Positions 25,276 through 36,064 of a stretch of DNA of 64,000 nt are shown here, piece after piece. Below the pieces are notes generated by a model, which worked only from the letters and a program-made list of their open reading frames with translations, was not told the origin of the DNA and did no database searches. How positions within the stretch are numbered: the first letter of the stretch is position 1; every line of letters starts with the position of its first letter. Source of the stretch: Culex pipiens pallens (Eukaryota > Arthropoda > Insecta > Diptera > Culicidae); the NCBI RefSeq assembly GCF_016801865.2, contig NC_068938.1, positions 55,251,437 to 55,315,436 on the forward strand, written 5' to 3'. Made by a program: the position numbers and the translations under genes.

Positions 25276-26356
25276 TAAACCTAAAATATTTTCTATCCAG
25301 ATATTAACTTTATTCGATGTTTGTAGGAGACATATGGGATTGACATCTGAGACAATGGATGCCTGGTCAAAAATGAAAAAAAAAAATGATCAAGTACCGA
25401 TAAAATATTTGGAAAAATCTGGCAGATGAAAATCTTACAATTATGAATCGGGAAGGGGAGGCAGGATATAAATCAATGCAACATATTATAGAATTCAGTT
25501 TGTTAAATAGATTTTCAGGTTTCAGAAAGGTGAAATTAAAATTTTCAGTGAATAAAAGATTCACGATTATATAATTTATATATGTCAAAATATGGCACAG
25601 TAAATGATAAATCTTCAATCTGGACTGGAAAAATCTGGCAACCTGGCTACTCCGTCTGAAACATAGAACTATTTGAGTAAGACACATAAAATAGAGGCCT
25701 TTTCTTAAGGTAAATTTTACCAGTGTAAATTGTGGCAAGGGAGTCCACTTAGATCCCATTTTCTAAAGATAATTTGATTGGATTCCAGTTTTTGAGCCAA
25801 TTTCACCTCAGAAACATGTTTGAAATTAAAATTTTATATCAATTTCACCTCTGCTTCACTTAAAAACTGATAAAAATGTTGAAATAATATTTTTTAATAC
25901 AAAATACAGTGGTTTTTACGCTTTCAATGGGTTGAATGAAAAAAGGCCAAATGGTCACTAATTAAATAGTTTTAAATCATCAATAAAAGTTTTTTAGATA
26001 AGGCCATTGCAAATTTCATGATTTTAATAATTTCATTTGTAATTGATGTTGATATAATATATTATCTAGATTACATACAAGTGGCAAAGTTACACTGTTT
26101 GTGAATATGAACAGTTTGAACTTAACTGGTATCACACCATGGCGGAAGGCAATTATTATTGAAATTGAATGTACCCTAAATGTTTTTTCGTGAAAAGGTA
26201 ACCTTTATATGTGACCTAGAAATATTTCACCGAGGGATTTTCGATTTCTTGTCATTTTCAGTTTTTTAACTGAATAAATGTAGGCGCACGGTACTTTTGG
26301 TTACTTTCCGGTTGCACAGCACCTCCCAAATGCTTCTAAATGCAATGAATACTGAT
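25276..26356. other. AT-rich non-coding stretch
   Basis: No gene or bounded repeat recognised. Confidence 0.35.
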
Positions 26357-26659
26357 CAAAGGGGTCGTCCATGAAATATTTCACAATATTGAAGGCTCCA
26401 CCCACCCTTACAACCCCCCTCCCCCTCATCCCCCTAATTTATTCAACACAGCTAATAACATTATTTTTAGTATGAGGCGTTAGCCATCAAGTATGGCACA
26501 CTAAAATCAGCAAAAATTATTCCCCTCCCACTATGCCACACATTGTCACGCTGACTACGCTTCCCCCCCCCATCTTGAAAAGTAAAACACGTTTTGTACC
26601 CGAATCTTGTTTTTTGTACATTTTTATTTATTTTTTAATTCTGAGTTCAATTTAATAGC

Positions 26660-27145
26660 TTATCGTTTTTATAGGTGTTGCAGCCAACCATTGGTCACTC
26701 CACCCTACCTCCTCTTTGTACTGTGTAAACAAATACTCCTCGCCAAAGCAGTGTGATGAATTACTAACAGAAACACAACGTAGGGTAGATTTGACATTTG
26801 TTTATTTACAATATGAACGATCTGTGATTGAAGAAGTGATTGGACTTAAGAACAAATGTTGTTTTAAGTTAAGTGCAATAAAACGGTCTCTTTCTACTTA
26901 AGCCTCCGAGCAGGCAAGTCGCCTCTCGGAGCACTCGAATTCGGTGTTTCTTTTATTCCGCCCTGAACTCTGGTCCGCTGGTCGTCCGCTTCGTCTGCTG
27001 CTGGAAGGAATCGGCGAGCTGGTGGTTCTGGCCCCCGCGATATGTTTTTAATTTTTGTTATTGTTGGAATCACGATTGATGATTCAAGAAGGTAATGACT
27101 AATGATTTAAGTATCCAATATCTATCATCAACAACTCTGTTTCTT
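26660..27145 (+). other. Inserted segment, possible solo LTR
   Basis: This piece splits the left arm of the foldback and is flanked by TTAAT on both sides (26655-26659 and 27146-27150), a possible 5-bp target duplication. It has an AATAAA signal (26877) followed by GTCTCTTTCTACTTAAGCC and a GC-rich CCTCCGAGCAGGCAAGTCGC section, as in a retrotransposon R region. The expected TG..CA ends are not seen, so the LTR reading is weak. Confidence 0.3.
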
Positions 27146-27218
27146 AATGCCTTTTATCATGTTTGATTTATGAGTTAAGTTTATTAAACATCGAATTACT
27201 TTTTTGTAAATATTTTAC

Positions 27219-27610
27219 ACCCGTAGTGTAAGCGTGGTTGCCTCTCACCCAGTCGGCCTGGGTTCGATCCCAGATGGTCCCGGTGGCATTTTTCGAGACG
27301 AGATTTGCCTTATCACGCCTTCCGTCGGACGGGGAAGTTAATGTTGGCCCCGGTTTAACCTAGAGGTTAGGTCGTTAGCTCAGTCCAGGTGTAGGAGTCG
27401 TCTCCCTGGGTCCTGTCTCGGTGGAGTCGCTTGTAGGCAGTTGGACTAATAATCCAAAGGTCGTCAGTTCGAATCCCGGGGTGGATGGAAGCTAAGGTGT
27501 AAAAAGAGGTTTGCAATTGCCTCAACAATCAAGCCTTTGGACATCTCGTTTCGAGTAGAAATCTCACAATCGAGAACGCCAAGGCAATGCTGTAGAGCGA
27601 ACAATTTTAT
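27219..27610 (+). mobile_element. Composite SINE with two tRNA-like units, copy 1
   Basis: The first unit has GTGTAAGCGTGG and box B GGGTTCGATCCCAG. The second, about 170 bp on, has TTGTAGGCAGTTGG and box B AGTTCGAATCCCGG. The body includes TTTTTCGAGACGAGATTTG, and the 3' part reads AGAGGTTTGCAATTGCCTCA with a GAGAACGCCAAGGCAATGCT end. Culex Twin SINEs also have two tRNA-related regions, but the spacer here looks longer, so I do not assign that name. Confidence 0.7.
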
Positions 27611-27998
27611 TTATCTAAGGCTGATTTTTTAAATGTTTTATAATAATAATGCATTTGTTGTACCATATCCAATAAAAACGCAATGAACTTATTTTGCAGT
27701 ATTCCGAGAATCGCATTCGTAAGCCAAATCAACCGTTAATTCAGATTTTGTGAAATTAGTCCAGCTAGGCATATGCAAATCACTGTGTAAAGATACTAAG
27801 GGTGCAGCAAATAAAAAAATCAGGCTTACAATATTTACAAAAAAGTTATTTGGTGTTTGATAAACTTAACTCATAAATCAAACATGATACAAGGCATTGA
27901 TTGAACTCAGAATTAAAAGAAAGTAAAAATGTAAAAAAAACAGGCTAAGGCACAAAACGTGCCAGACTTTTCAAGGGGGGGGGGGGGGGGTTATGGAT

Positions 27999-29221
27999 GG
28001 TCCCTTGTATAATTGTATAATTTACCGATAGAACAGCATTCTCTTGAACGTCAAATAAAATCAAATTACAGTTTGACAACCACTGAACCAGGCCCCATAC
28101 CGTCACACATACGACTTCAGTCAGTAGAAATGGTTCTCATAACCATTGCTTCTAACATTGGAACTATACATCGTGTCATATACAGCAACTCAAGGAAGCA
28201 CTACACAAAATCAGCGACCAAAACCATCTCCTCTGAAGAATGTATTGCGAAATTTGTGAGCTCTCGTATGAGTGTATGTGTGTGTTGGTGCGTTGAGGAT
28301 GCTTTGTTGGAAAATTCGTCCTTCGCTGGTTTTTCCTACTCGAGTAATTCGATGTGTGTATGTGTGTGTGCGAGAATACTTTGTACGTACCAATTTTCTG
28401 CCGAGCGCGGCATTCACATAATTTAACGTTAATTTTATCACTACTTGGCTCTTTTGCTTCCAAGTCTGACTGGGTTCGTGCATTTTCCGGACGCCGGAGC
28501 AAAGGCGTCATGCCTCCTAGGTTTTATAGAGAAGAATGGATGGGTTGTGTCCCCGCCCAACGCACCCTAGGAGCGGCACTAGGCCGTGAAAACGTCCTCC
28601 AGGGCGAATTTTGCCTACAGCGATAGACCTCCCACCACCCCGAAAGAGGTGAAGAAGTTGGTAATTATATGGAGCGTAATTTCCACGGCTGTTCCCAACC
28701 AAGGGGCCGCCCATCAAATCGGGGATTTTAAACTTTTGCACTCTCGTAGAACACAGGACGTGAAGGGAGAGCAGCGGAAGTTATGGCAGTCGTTTTTAAC
28801 GTTGTTTGGAGGCGCGCCCGGGAGCTTTGATGTTTTAATTATTGCAAAGGGTGAAGCTCGAAGTTTAGGATGGAAGGGAGTTCTAGCTGTAGTCACTCGC
28901 AATATTTTGTTCTGAAGCAATTTCTAATCGGATTTTGTAATTTTTACTATCCTAAGATTTTGTTTTCGGCAATTCTTACTACCGTTAATTGGGGATACAT
29001 TGGATCTGGGTGGTGAGATTGGGTAAAAGTATATTTTTTACGGATTTTGAAATTTCTCAGGTTCTTTTCAATGTAACTAAAACCTGTTGGAAGAGTTGTG
29101 CAAAGCCATCTTAAAAAAAAAACTTTGCTTCTAAGCTCCCATAGAAAGAATTCTGTCAATTTAGAAGATAATAGGAAATTGATAACTCAAATTGCTGGGC
29201 CAAATATTTAATAACTTTAAT
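27999..29221. other. Non-coding stretch with TG-rich segments
   Basis: No exon supported. Imperfect (TG)n tracts lie at about 28273-28285 and 28353-28370. GC-balanced sequence at 28480-28910 has frames on both strands but no domain. Confidence 0.35.
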
Positions 29222-29223
29222 TA

Positions 29224-30168
29224 GGGGAGAGTGGGGAGACTTGATCCCCTTTTTTTGTATCGCACATAACTCTGTCAATTACTCATAAAACTAAAAACTT
29301 TTTGCATAAATTGAAAGCTTAAACATTCATCTATGTTTGGCTAATAAGGGTATTTCATCAGATGAACTCTTCGAATCATGCCAGGCGTTTTAAAAAAATA
29401 TTTTAAACCGGCATTTTAAAAATGTTAGGGGTAACTTGATCCCCCTTTCAACATTTTGAAGAAATCTTAAGCAAAATGTTTCTTTTTCATCCAAACTTTT
29501 AATTTCCTATAGGTTACAGCAATTTCACATTAAACCTGTACGTTTGTGCTCAAAATTTAACAAGTTTAGTATATAAAATATTTAAAAACTTAAAATATTA
29601 TTTTTTAGATCAAAATTAAGCATGTTTACAAAAGCTGGAAATTTTTGTTTACAAAACTTTTGAAAAAAGGTTCAAACTGCAGTAAGTTATGTACAACTAT
29701 ACTAAAGGAAACTAAGTATGAAATCCCAGCCCAATTAATTAATCTTGAGGCTGATTCCAGTGACTGCAAAAATGTAGGGATCAAGTCTCCCTAAACGCAC
29801 TTTTTTAAACAATTGATTGTAAAAATAGTATGACGATACATTTAACATCAAATGCGTAAGGGTTTTGAAGTTGATAAGTTTATCAAACAATTCATATACA
29901 AAAATATTTTTTTGAATATTTTTTTAGTGTTTTCTTTGCATATCAGAAAAAGAAAAAAAAAACTCTTGGAAGTTTTTTGCAGCTCGTTTTAGAAAAATGT
30001 GTGTAACTAAATCTAAACATTTTTTAATTTTTTTCTTTGTTTTCTATAATGAGTTTTAGTTAATTTCGCACAACTTTCTAGAACAAAGCTAATTATTTTA
30101 CCCACATGCTGATGAGATACAGGCTTGGGATCAAGTGTCTCCGGGGATCAAGTCTCCCCACTCTCCCC
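29224..30168. mobile_element. MITE-like element, TIRs GGGGAGAGTGGGGAGACTTG
   Basis: The 28-bp TIRs are almost perfect (GGGGAGAGTGGGGAGACTTG at 29224 and its reverse complement ending at 30168), with TA on each side, as for Tc1/mariner-type insertions. The ACTTGATCCCC word also recurs internally at about 29432 and, inverted, at about 29780 and 30145. The 945-bp element encodes nothing recognisable. Confidence 0.8.
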
Positions 30169-30332
30169 TACTTCATTAGATTTCACTTAAATAAAATAAA
30201 TTGTATCAAATTAATTTAGGTTCTTTTTTAATGGTTCTAAACAAATTTGCACACACAATAACTCTTTTAATAATTTAATTATAAATAAATAATCACTGAA
30301 TATCAAGTGAAGATCTTAAAAAAATCAAATTA

Positions 30333-30716
30333 ATCGCTCTAAAGCATTGCTTTGGCGTTCTCGATTGCGAGATTCCTAGTCGAAACTAGGTGTCCGAAAG
30401 CTTGATTGATGAGGCAATTGCAAACCTCTTTTTACACCTGAGCTTTCTTTCATCCCGGGATTCGAACTGATGACCTCTAGAATGTGAGTCCAACTGCCTA
30501 CCAACAACTCCACCGAGGCTGGACACAGGGAGACGACTCCTACACCTGGATTGAGCTAACGACCTAACCCTCTAGGTTAGACCGGGGCCAACATTTACTT
30601 CCCCATCCGATGGAAGGCGTGGTCAGACAAATCTCGTCTCGAAAAATGCCACCCTGGGATCGAACCCAAGCCGACTGGGTGAGAGGCAACCACGCTTACC
30701 CCTACACCACGGTTCC
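30333..30716 (-). mobile_element. Composite SINE with two tRNA-like units, copy 2
   Basis: On the minus strand it starts CCGTGGTGTAGGGGTAAGCG with box B GGGTTCGATCCCAG, has a second tRNA-like unit with box B AGTTCGAATCCCGG, and ends in GCGAGAACGCC-type sequence. It matches 27219-27610 along its length. It retains a complete first box A, unlike the 27-kb copy. Confidence 0.75.
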
Positions 30717-31492
30717 GGATATGAAACGGAGCTGATGGTATTTATTTTTGTTTGAAGTTTTAAATTGTGCTAGCTTAATTTTGTTTTACATTAAAGATTA
30801 TGTAAATATAAATATCGAGATTTGTTTTTTTTTTCAAACGAGCAAAATCTTTCACAAAAATGTTTTTAAAATATTTGCCTTTTCAAATTAATCTTCTACT
30901 GCCTATTTTTTTCGAATTTTGTGCAACTTTTGTTCTACGAAAAACTTTAGTTCTCTTTTTTACGTTTTTCTCATTTTTTATATTTTATTTTTCATTTATC
31001 TTGTTTAGTTTATCCCTGTTTTTGGCAGTATTTGGCCTATTCTACCACTTCATGTCATTACATTTTGCCTTTCAATTTGTTTTATGTTTTTATAGTCACT
31101 TTTTCAATTTTTCGCTTGTTTTTCACATTTTCTCAGCCAAAGTTGACCCATGAAAAAATATAATTTTTAAAACATTGGCAAAGTCACATAAACAAGTCAA
31201 GCTTCCAACCCTAGAATTTAAAAAAAAATTAAGAGTTCTTCTTTCCAATGCCTTTTTAAGATACCCTCGAAAGACTTGCTGCGCTAGAGTTAGGTTTGAT
31301 TAGATTAGATCAGATATGAATAATTATGATCTGACTTGAAAATTACGATTCCCAATTTGATTTTTTTTCGCAAAATCAATTTTGAAATTTTGTTAGACAA
31401 AATTATAATTTTTGTACAAAATTTTTCGGGGCCACTACGTTTAGTGATATAAATCAAATTAAAAAAAATCGACATTTTTCCCTGTACCTTGC
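30717..31492. other. AT-rich non-coding stretch
   Basis: A hydrophobic, Phe-rich frame at 30860-31153 reflects T-rich composition and has no family resemblance. A few TTAGA-like words at 31290-31315 may be the remnant of a retroposon tail. Confidence 0.4.
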
Positions 31493-31500
31493 ATAAAGAA

Positions 31501-33474
31501 TAGGGTGGGTCATTTTTTTCGAAAGTGCTCGGATCCGGCTGAAATAAAGTCCATCTAGTAGAGGGTACCTATAGGGACTCTCATACCAAATTTGAGCTCA
31601 TTTGGTTGAAAACTGGCTTGTCGCTCGGGGGTTAAAGTTTACATGGAAATTACTATGGGAAATGTGTGATTTTACTTCAAACGCTCCAACAAGCTAAGCG
31701 ACAAACTTTAGTCCACACTTACACTAGGTAGCCGTGTCGGGGGTGGTCCAAGGAACATTTTTCTCTAAGGGTTCATGGTCATCCGTTCAACCCTGAGTTT
31801 GCGCATCGCAGATTTATCCGGCGACGCCGGAATCCTTCGAAATCTCAGTTTTAACGGTCAACGCATGCTACGAAACTATGACAGAAGCATTGTTTGAATG
31901 AATGAAAAACCCGACGCCGAACGTCAACAAACTAAACTGGAAGCAATAAGTGATGGTAATAAAATTTAATAAGCAATTTGAAAATAAAATTCAACTAAGC
32001 TCTGATGTGTCCAGTTTCAGATCAAGTGGAAGGGCTGCGACGATTCCGGAAACTCCTGGGAACCGGAGGAAAATCTCAACTGCCAGGATCTTCTGGAAAA
32101 ATTTGCGCGCGAGGAAGGCGAGAAGTGGGCCAGCAGCCAGGGCAAGCGATCTTCGACGGACTCTTACTCAAACATGGATCGGGCCGGAGAAGATGTTGAG
32201 AAAGCGCCACCGAAACTGTAGAGTCTGCCAAGAGTGTCGAAAAGTTTGACGCTGGAGGACATAGCCCCACCTCCGGTGGTTCCGATTAAACGCACAAAGG
32301 CCAAAAACGGAAGCGAAAAGGACACGTGGCGGAGAATTGGAAGGAGTGACCGAAGAGGATGGCGAACGGCTGTTCCTGGTTCACTGGAAGGGAGTCGATG
32401 AGGTGGAACTGGTTCAGTCCAGGATCATTCAGAACGTGCTCCGAAGCTACAAGAGCCGTATCATCTGCAACAAAGCGACCAAAAATAGCGTTTAGTAGAA
32501 GTTCAAGAAATACAATGTTAAAGATATTCATGAAACTTGAATAAAATAACTTTTATTGGTCTACAAAATAAATAAAAAAAGCTATATTCTCTAGTATGTT
32601 TTTCACAAATAGGAATAGTATCTAGGTAAGCTGATGATAACCGCTTCATAAAGGCCAATCCATCCCTGTTCTGTATTTCCCGTTGGCTCTTCCGGAGAAA
32701 ATCCGCCGACGATGCCGCTGGCCCTTCCAGGCGTCTATTCCGCTGACCCTGTGCGTCGACCAACCGCTTCCCTCCATAAAGTCCAACCGTAACTACCTCC
32801 ACGTGTCCTCTCTCGCCTTCCTCGCACGCAAATTTTTCCAGAAGATCCTGGCAGTTGAGATTTTCCTCCGGTTCCCAGGAGTTTCCGGAATCGTCGCAGC
32901 CCTTCCACTTGATCTGAAACTGGACTCATCAGAGCTTAGCTGAATTTTATTTTCAAATTGCTTATTAAATTTTATTACCATATTTTCAAGTAAAAACACC
33001 TTGTTGGGAGAGCGCAACCCCTCACTTATTGCTTCCATTTTAGTTTGTTGACGTTCGGCGTCGCGTTTTTCATTCATTCAAACAATGCTTCTGTCATAGT
33101 TTCGTAGCATGCGTTGACCGTTAAAACTGAGATTTCGAAGGATTCCGGCGTCGCCGGATAAATCTGCGATGCGCAAACTCAGGGTTGAACGGATGACCAT
33201 GAACCCTTAGAGAAAAATGTTCCTTGGACCACCCCCGACACGGCTACCTAGTGTAAGTGTGGACTAAAGTTTGTCGCTTAGCTTGTAGGAGCGTTTGAAG
33301 TAAAATCACACATTTCCCATAGTAATTTCCATGTAAACTTTAACCCCCGAGCGACAAGCCAGTTTTCAACCAAATGAGCTCAAATTTGGTATGAGAGTCC
33401 CTATGGGTACCCTCTACAAGATGGACTTTATTTCAGCCGGATCCGAGCACTTTCGAAAAAAATGACCCACCCTA
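31501..33474. mobile_element. Non-autonomous hAT foldback carrying HP1 gene pieces
   Basis: Termini are TAGGGTGGGTCA and TGACCCACCCTA, with a perfect 8-bp target duplication ATAAAGAA (31493-31500 and 33475-33482), typical of hAT transposition. The inverted arms are about 620-660 bp each (31501 to about 32125 and about 32815 to 33474). Both arms include the start of a captured HP1-like gene, so a read-through transcript would form a long hairpin. The centre holds the rest of that gene and its AATAAA-bearing 3' end. No transposase frame is present; mobility would need an external source. Confidence 0.85.
31898..32495 (+). pseudogene. Captured HP1-like gene fragment (chromodomain half plus chromoshadow domain)
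   Basis: HP1 proteins bind methylated H3K9 through a chromodomain and dimerise through a chromoshadow domain. An N-terminal exon (ATG 31898, MNEKPDAERQQTK) ends at a GTAATAAAATTT donor. A short retained intron ends CCAGTTTCAG at 32020. The next exon reads IKWKGCDDSGNSWEPEENL followed by NCQDLLEKF, the second half of a chromodomain, and stops at TAG 32219-32221. A chromoshadow-like stretch (RLFLVHWKGVDEVELVQ, then a YKSRI end) lies in another frame and closes at 32495. The exon for the first half of the chromodomain is missing. The frame breaks make it a pseudogene. The minus-strand arm (32815-33067) repeats the first two exons and keeps 14 residues lost from this copy. Confidence 0.75.
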
Positions 33475-33564
33475 ATAAAGAACGTCCACACAAATTAAAA
33501 AAAAAAAAACAAGTGACAAAAAACACTTTGATTTTAATATAAGCCCTTTCTAAATACGGACTGT

Positions 33565-36043
33565 GTGTGTGTGCAACCAACCAAACGGGACCACGCGGTC
33601 GCTTCTTACAAATTGAGTTGTTTCCATGTATTTTTTTTTTAGATCTGAGCAATTCTCTACGAAATCGGTCTTTTTTCTTCAATTTTAATTTTTGTATTTT
33701 TTAATCCGGCTGAAACTTTTTTGGTGCCTTCGGTATGCCCAAAGAAGCCATTTTGCATCATTAGTTTGTCCATATAATTTTCCATACAAATTCGGCAGCT
33801 GTCCATACAAAAATGATGTATGAAAATTCAAAAATCTGTATCTTTTGAAGGAATTTTTTGATCGATTTGGTGTCTTCGGCAAAGTTGTAGGTATGGATAC
33901 GGACTACACTGGAAAAAATAATACACGGTAAAATAAAATTTGGTGATTTTTTTATTTAACTTTTTATCACTAAAACTTGATTTACAAAAAAACACTATTT
34001 TTAATTTTTTTTATTTTTTGATATGTTTTAGAAGACATAAAATGCCAACTTTTCAGAAATTTCCAGGTTGTGCAAAAAATCACTGACCGAGTTATGAATT
34101 TTTTAATCAATACTGATTTTTTCAAAAAATCGAAATTTTGGTCGTAAAAATTTTTCAACTTCATTTTTCGATGTAAAATCAAATTTGCAATCAAAAAGTA
34201 CTTTACTAAAATTTTGATAAAGTGCACCGTTTTCAAGTTATAGCCATATTTAAGTGACTTTTTTGAAAATAGTCGCAGTTTTTCATTTTTTTAAATTAGT
34301 GCACATGTTTGCCCAGTTTTGAAAAAAATATTTTTGAAAAGCTGAGAAAATTCTCTATATTTTGCTTATTCGGACTATGTTGATACGACCTTTAGTTGCT
34401 GAGATATTGCAATGCAAAGGTTTAAAAACAGGAAAATTGATGTTTTCTAAGTTTCACCCAAACAACCCACCATTTTCTATCGTCAATATCTCAGCAACTA
34501 ATGGTCCGATTTTCAATGTTAATATATGAAACAATTGTGAAATTTTCCGATCTTTTCGAAAAAAATATTTTTGGAATTTTCAAATCAAGACAAACATTTT
34601 AAAAGGGCGTAATATTGAATGTTTGGCCTTTGTGAAATGTTAGTCTTGATTTGAAAATTCCAAAAATATTTTTTTCGAAGAGATCGGAAAATTTCACAAA
34701 TGTTTCATATATTAACATTGAAAATCGGACCATTGGTTGCTGAGATATTGACGATAGAAAATGGTGGGTTGTTTGGGTGAAACTTAGAAAACATCAATTT
34801 TCCTGTTTTTAAACCTTTGCATTGCAATATCTCAGCAACTAAAGGTCGTATCAACAAAGTCCAAATAAGCAAAATATAGAGAATTTTCTCAGCTTTTCAA
34901 AAATATTTTTTTCAAAACTGGGCAAACATGTGCACTAATTTAAAAAAATGAAAAACTGCGACTATTTTCAAAAAAGTCACTTAAATATGGCTATAACTTG
35001 AAAACGGTGCACTTTATCAAAATTTCAGTAAAGTACTTTTTGATTGAAAATTTGATTTTACATCGAAAAATGAAGTTGAAAAATTTTTACGACCAAAATT
35101 TCGATTTTTTGAAAAAATCAGTATTGATTAAAAAATTCATAACTCGGTCAGTGATTTTTTGCACAACCTGGAAATTTCTGAAAAGTTGGCATTTTATGCC
35201 TTCTAAAACATATCAAACAATAAAAAAAATTAAAAATAGTGTTTTTTTGTAAATCAAGTTTTAGTGATAAAAAGTTAAATAAAAAAATCACCAAATTTTT
35301 TTTACCGTGTATTATTTTTTTCTAGTGTAGTCCGTATCCATACCTACAACTTTGCCGAAGACACCAAATCGATCAAAAAATTCCTTCAAAAGATACAGAT
35401 TTTTGAATTTTCATACATCATTTTTGTATGGACAGCTGCCGAATTTGTATGGAAAATTATATGGACAAACTAATGATGCAAAATGGCTTCTTTGGGCATA
35501 CCGAAGGCACCAAAAAAGTTTCAGTCGGATTAAAAAATACAAAAAAAAATCGAATGACCGAAATCCTAGAGAACTGCTCAGATACATTCCATACATGCAA
35601 ATAACTCGCATAGGCATTTGGAAGGTGTTAGCTCTGCCGAGCTTCGGTGACCCATTTCTACGCTGGCTAGCTGAGCGCGAGGTACTTCGACAAGCCCCGC
35701 CCTGAAGAACGTTTGGACCAATCGGATTCAAACGTTATATAGAACTTCCGAACCCTTGTCAAATGGACAAGGACCCAGCGCGTATAAAGTTGATAGTAAT
35801 AGTATTCCTAATTCCAGTCATAGGTCACCAAGTCGCGATGGTCTAGTGGTTATCATTTTTGTTTACCAATCCTAAGGACGGTGGATCGAACCCCGACTCG
35901 AGCGCGACTTTGATTTTTCGTTCATGTTCAAAGTTTCAAGATTTATATTTCCTATACTTTCTCGTTGGGAGCAGATGGGAATCGAACCCAGGACCAATCG
36001 CTTACAAAGCGAACACCGTGACCAGTCAGCCACGGCCGCTCCT
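33565..36043 (-). mobile_element. Composite SINE with tRNA-Thr-like head, split by a palindrome
   Basis: A perfect 21-bp target duplication beginning CCCTTTCTAAATACGG flanks the unit (33544-33564 and 36044-36064). On the minus strand the 5' end is a tRNA-like block: GTGGCTGACTGGTCACGG, an anticodon loop TTTGTAA (TGT, Thr) and box B GGGTTCGATTCCC. A second tRNA-like unit lies inverted at 35833-35915, with GTCGCG/CGCGAC acceptor ends. The 3' end is a CA-rich tail. After subtracting the inserted 33642-35583 palindrome, about 537 bp of SINE remain. Confidence 0.65.
33642..35583. mobile_element. Near-perfect 1.94-kb palindrome, CTGAGCAATTCTC family
   Basis: The left end is ATCTGAGCAATTCTCTACG and the right end is its inverse, GAGAACTGCTCAGAT. 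The arms (about 33642-34600 and 34630-35583) are almost identical; the same 84-residue frame appears in each with only four differences. The centre is near 34612 with a loop of a few tens of bases. There is no transposase. Other copies or arms occur at 16741, 25041, 42053, 47050 and 61848. This is the best-preserved copy and probably the youngest. It sits inside a SINE. Confidence 0.85.
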
Positions 36044-36064
36044 CCCTTTCTAAATACGGACTGT

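Larger units (their letters stand above)
26357..27998. mobile_element. Composite foldback with GGGACCATCCATAA-type end
   Basis: The right end ..GGTTATGGATGGTCCC and a degenerate left end GGGGTCGTCCATGAAAT bound inverted internal segments. GAATTCTGAGTTCAATTT (from 26638) and AATGCCTTTTATCATGTTTG (27148) are inverted relative to 27855-27925. A 490-bp segment (26660-27145) and a tRNA-derived SINE (27219-27610) have inserted in the left arm or centre. An uninterrupted G run of about 18 lies at 27976-27993. Confidence 0.5.

Noticed and set aside
26660..27145. Solo LTR of a copia-like element
   Set aside because: A 5-bp TTAAT duplication and an AATAAA are present, but the TG..CA ends, primer-binding site and partner LTR are missing. 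Kept only as a low-confidence feature.
33982..35252. Two 84-residue frames (MKTVHFIKI...) on opposite strands
   Set aside because: They are the two arms of one palindrome. Composition is Lys/Phe-rich from AT-rich DNA, and there is no domain or codon bias.
35968..36045. Functional tRNA-Thr (TGT) gene on the minus strand
   Set aside because: It has good boxes and an anticodon loop, but it is the head of a SINE bounded by a 21-bp target duplication; paired stems are imperfect.
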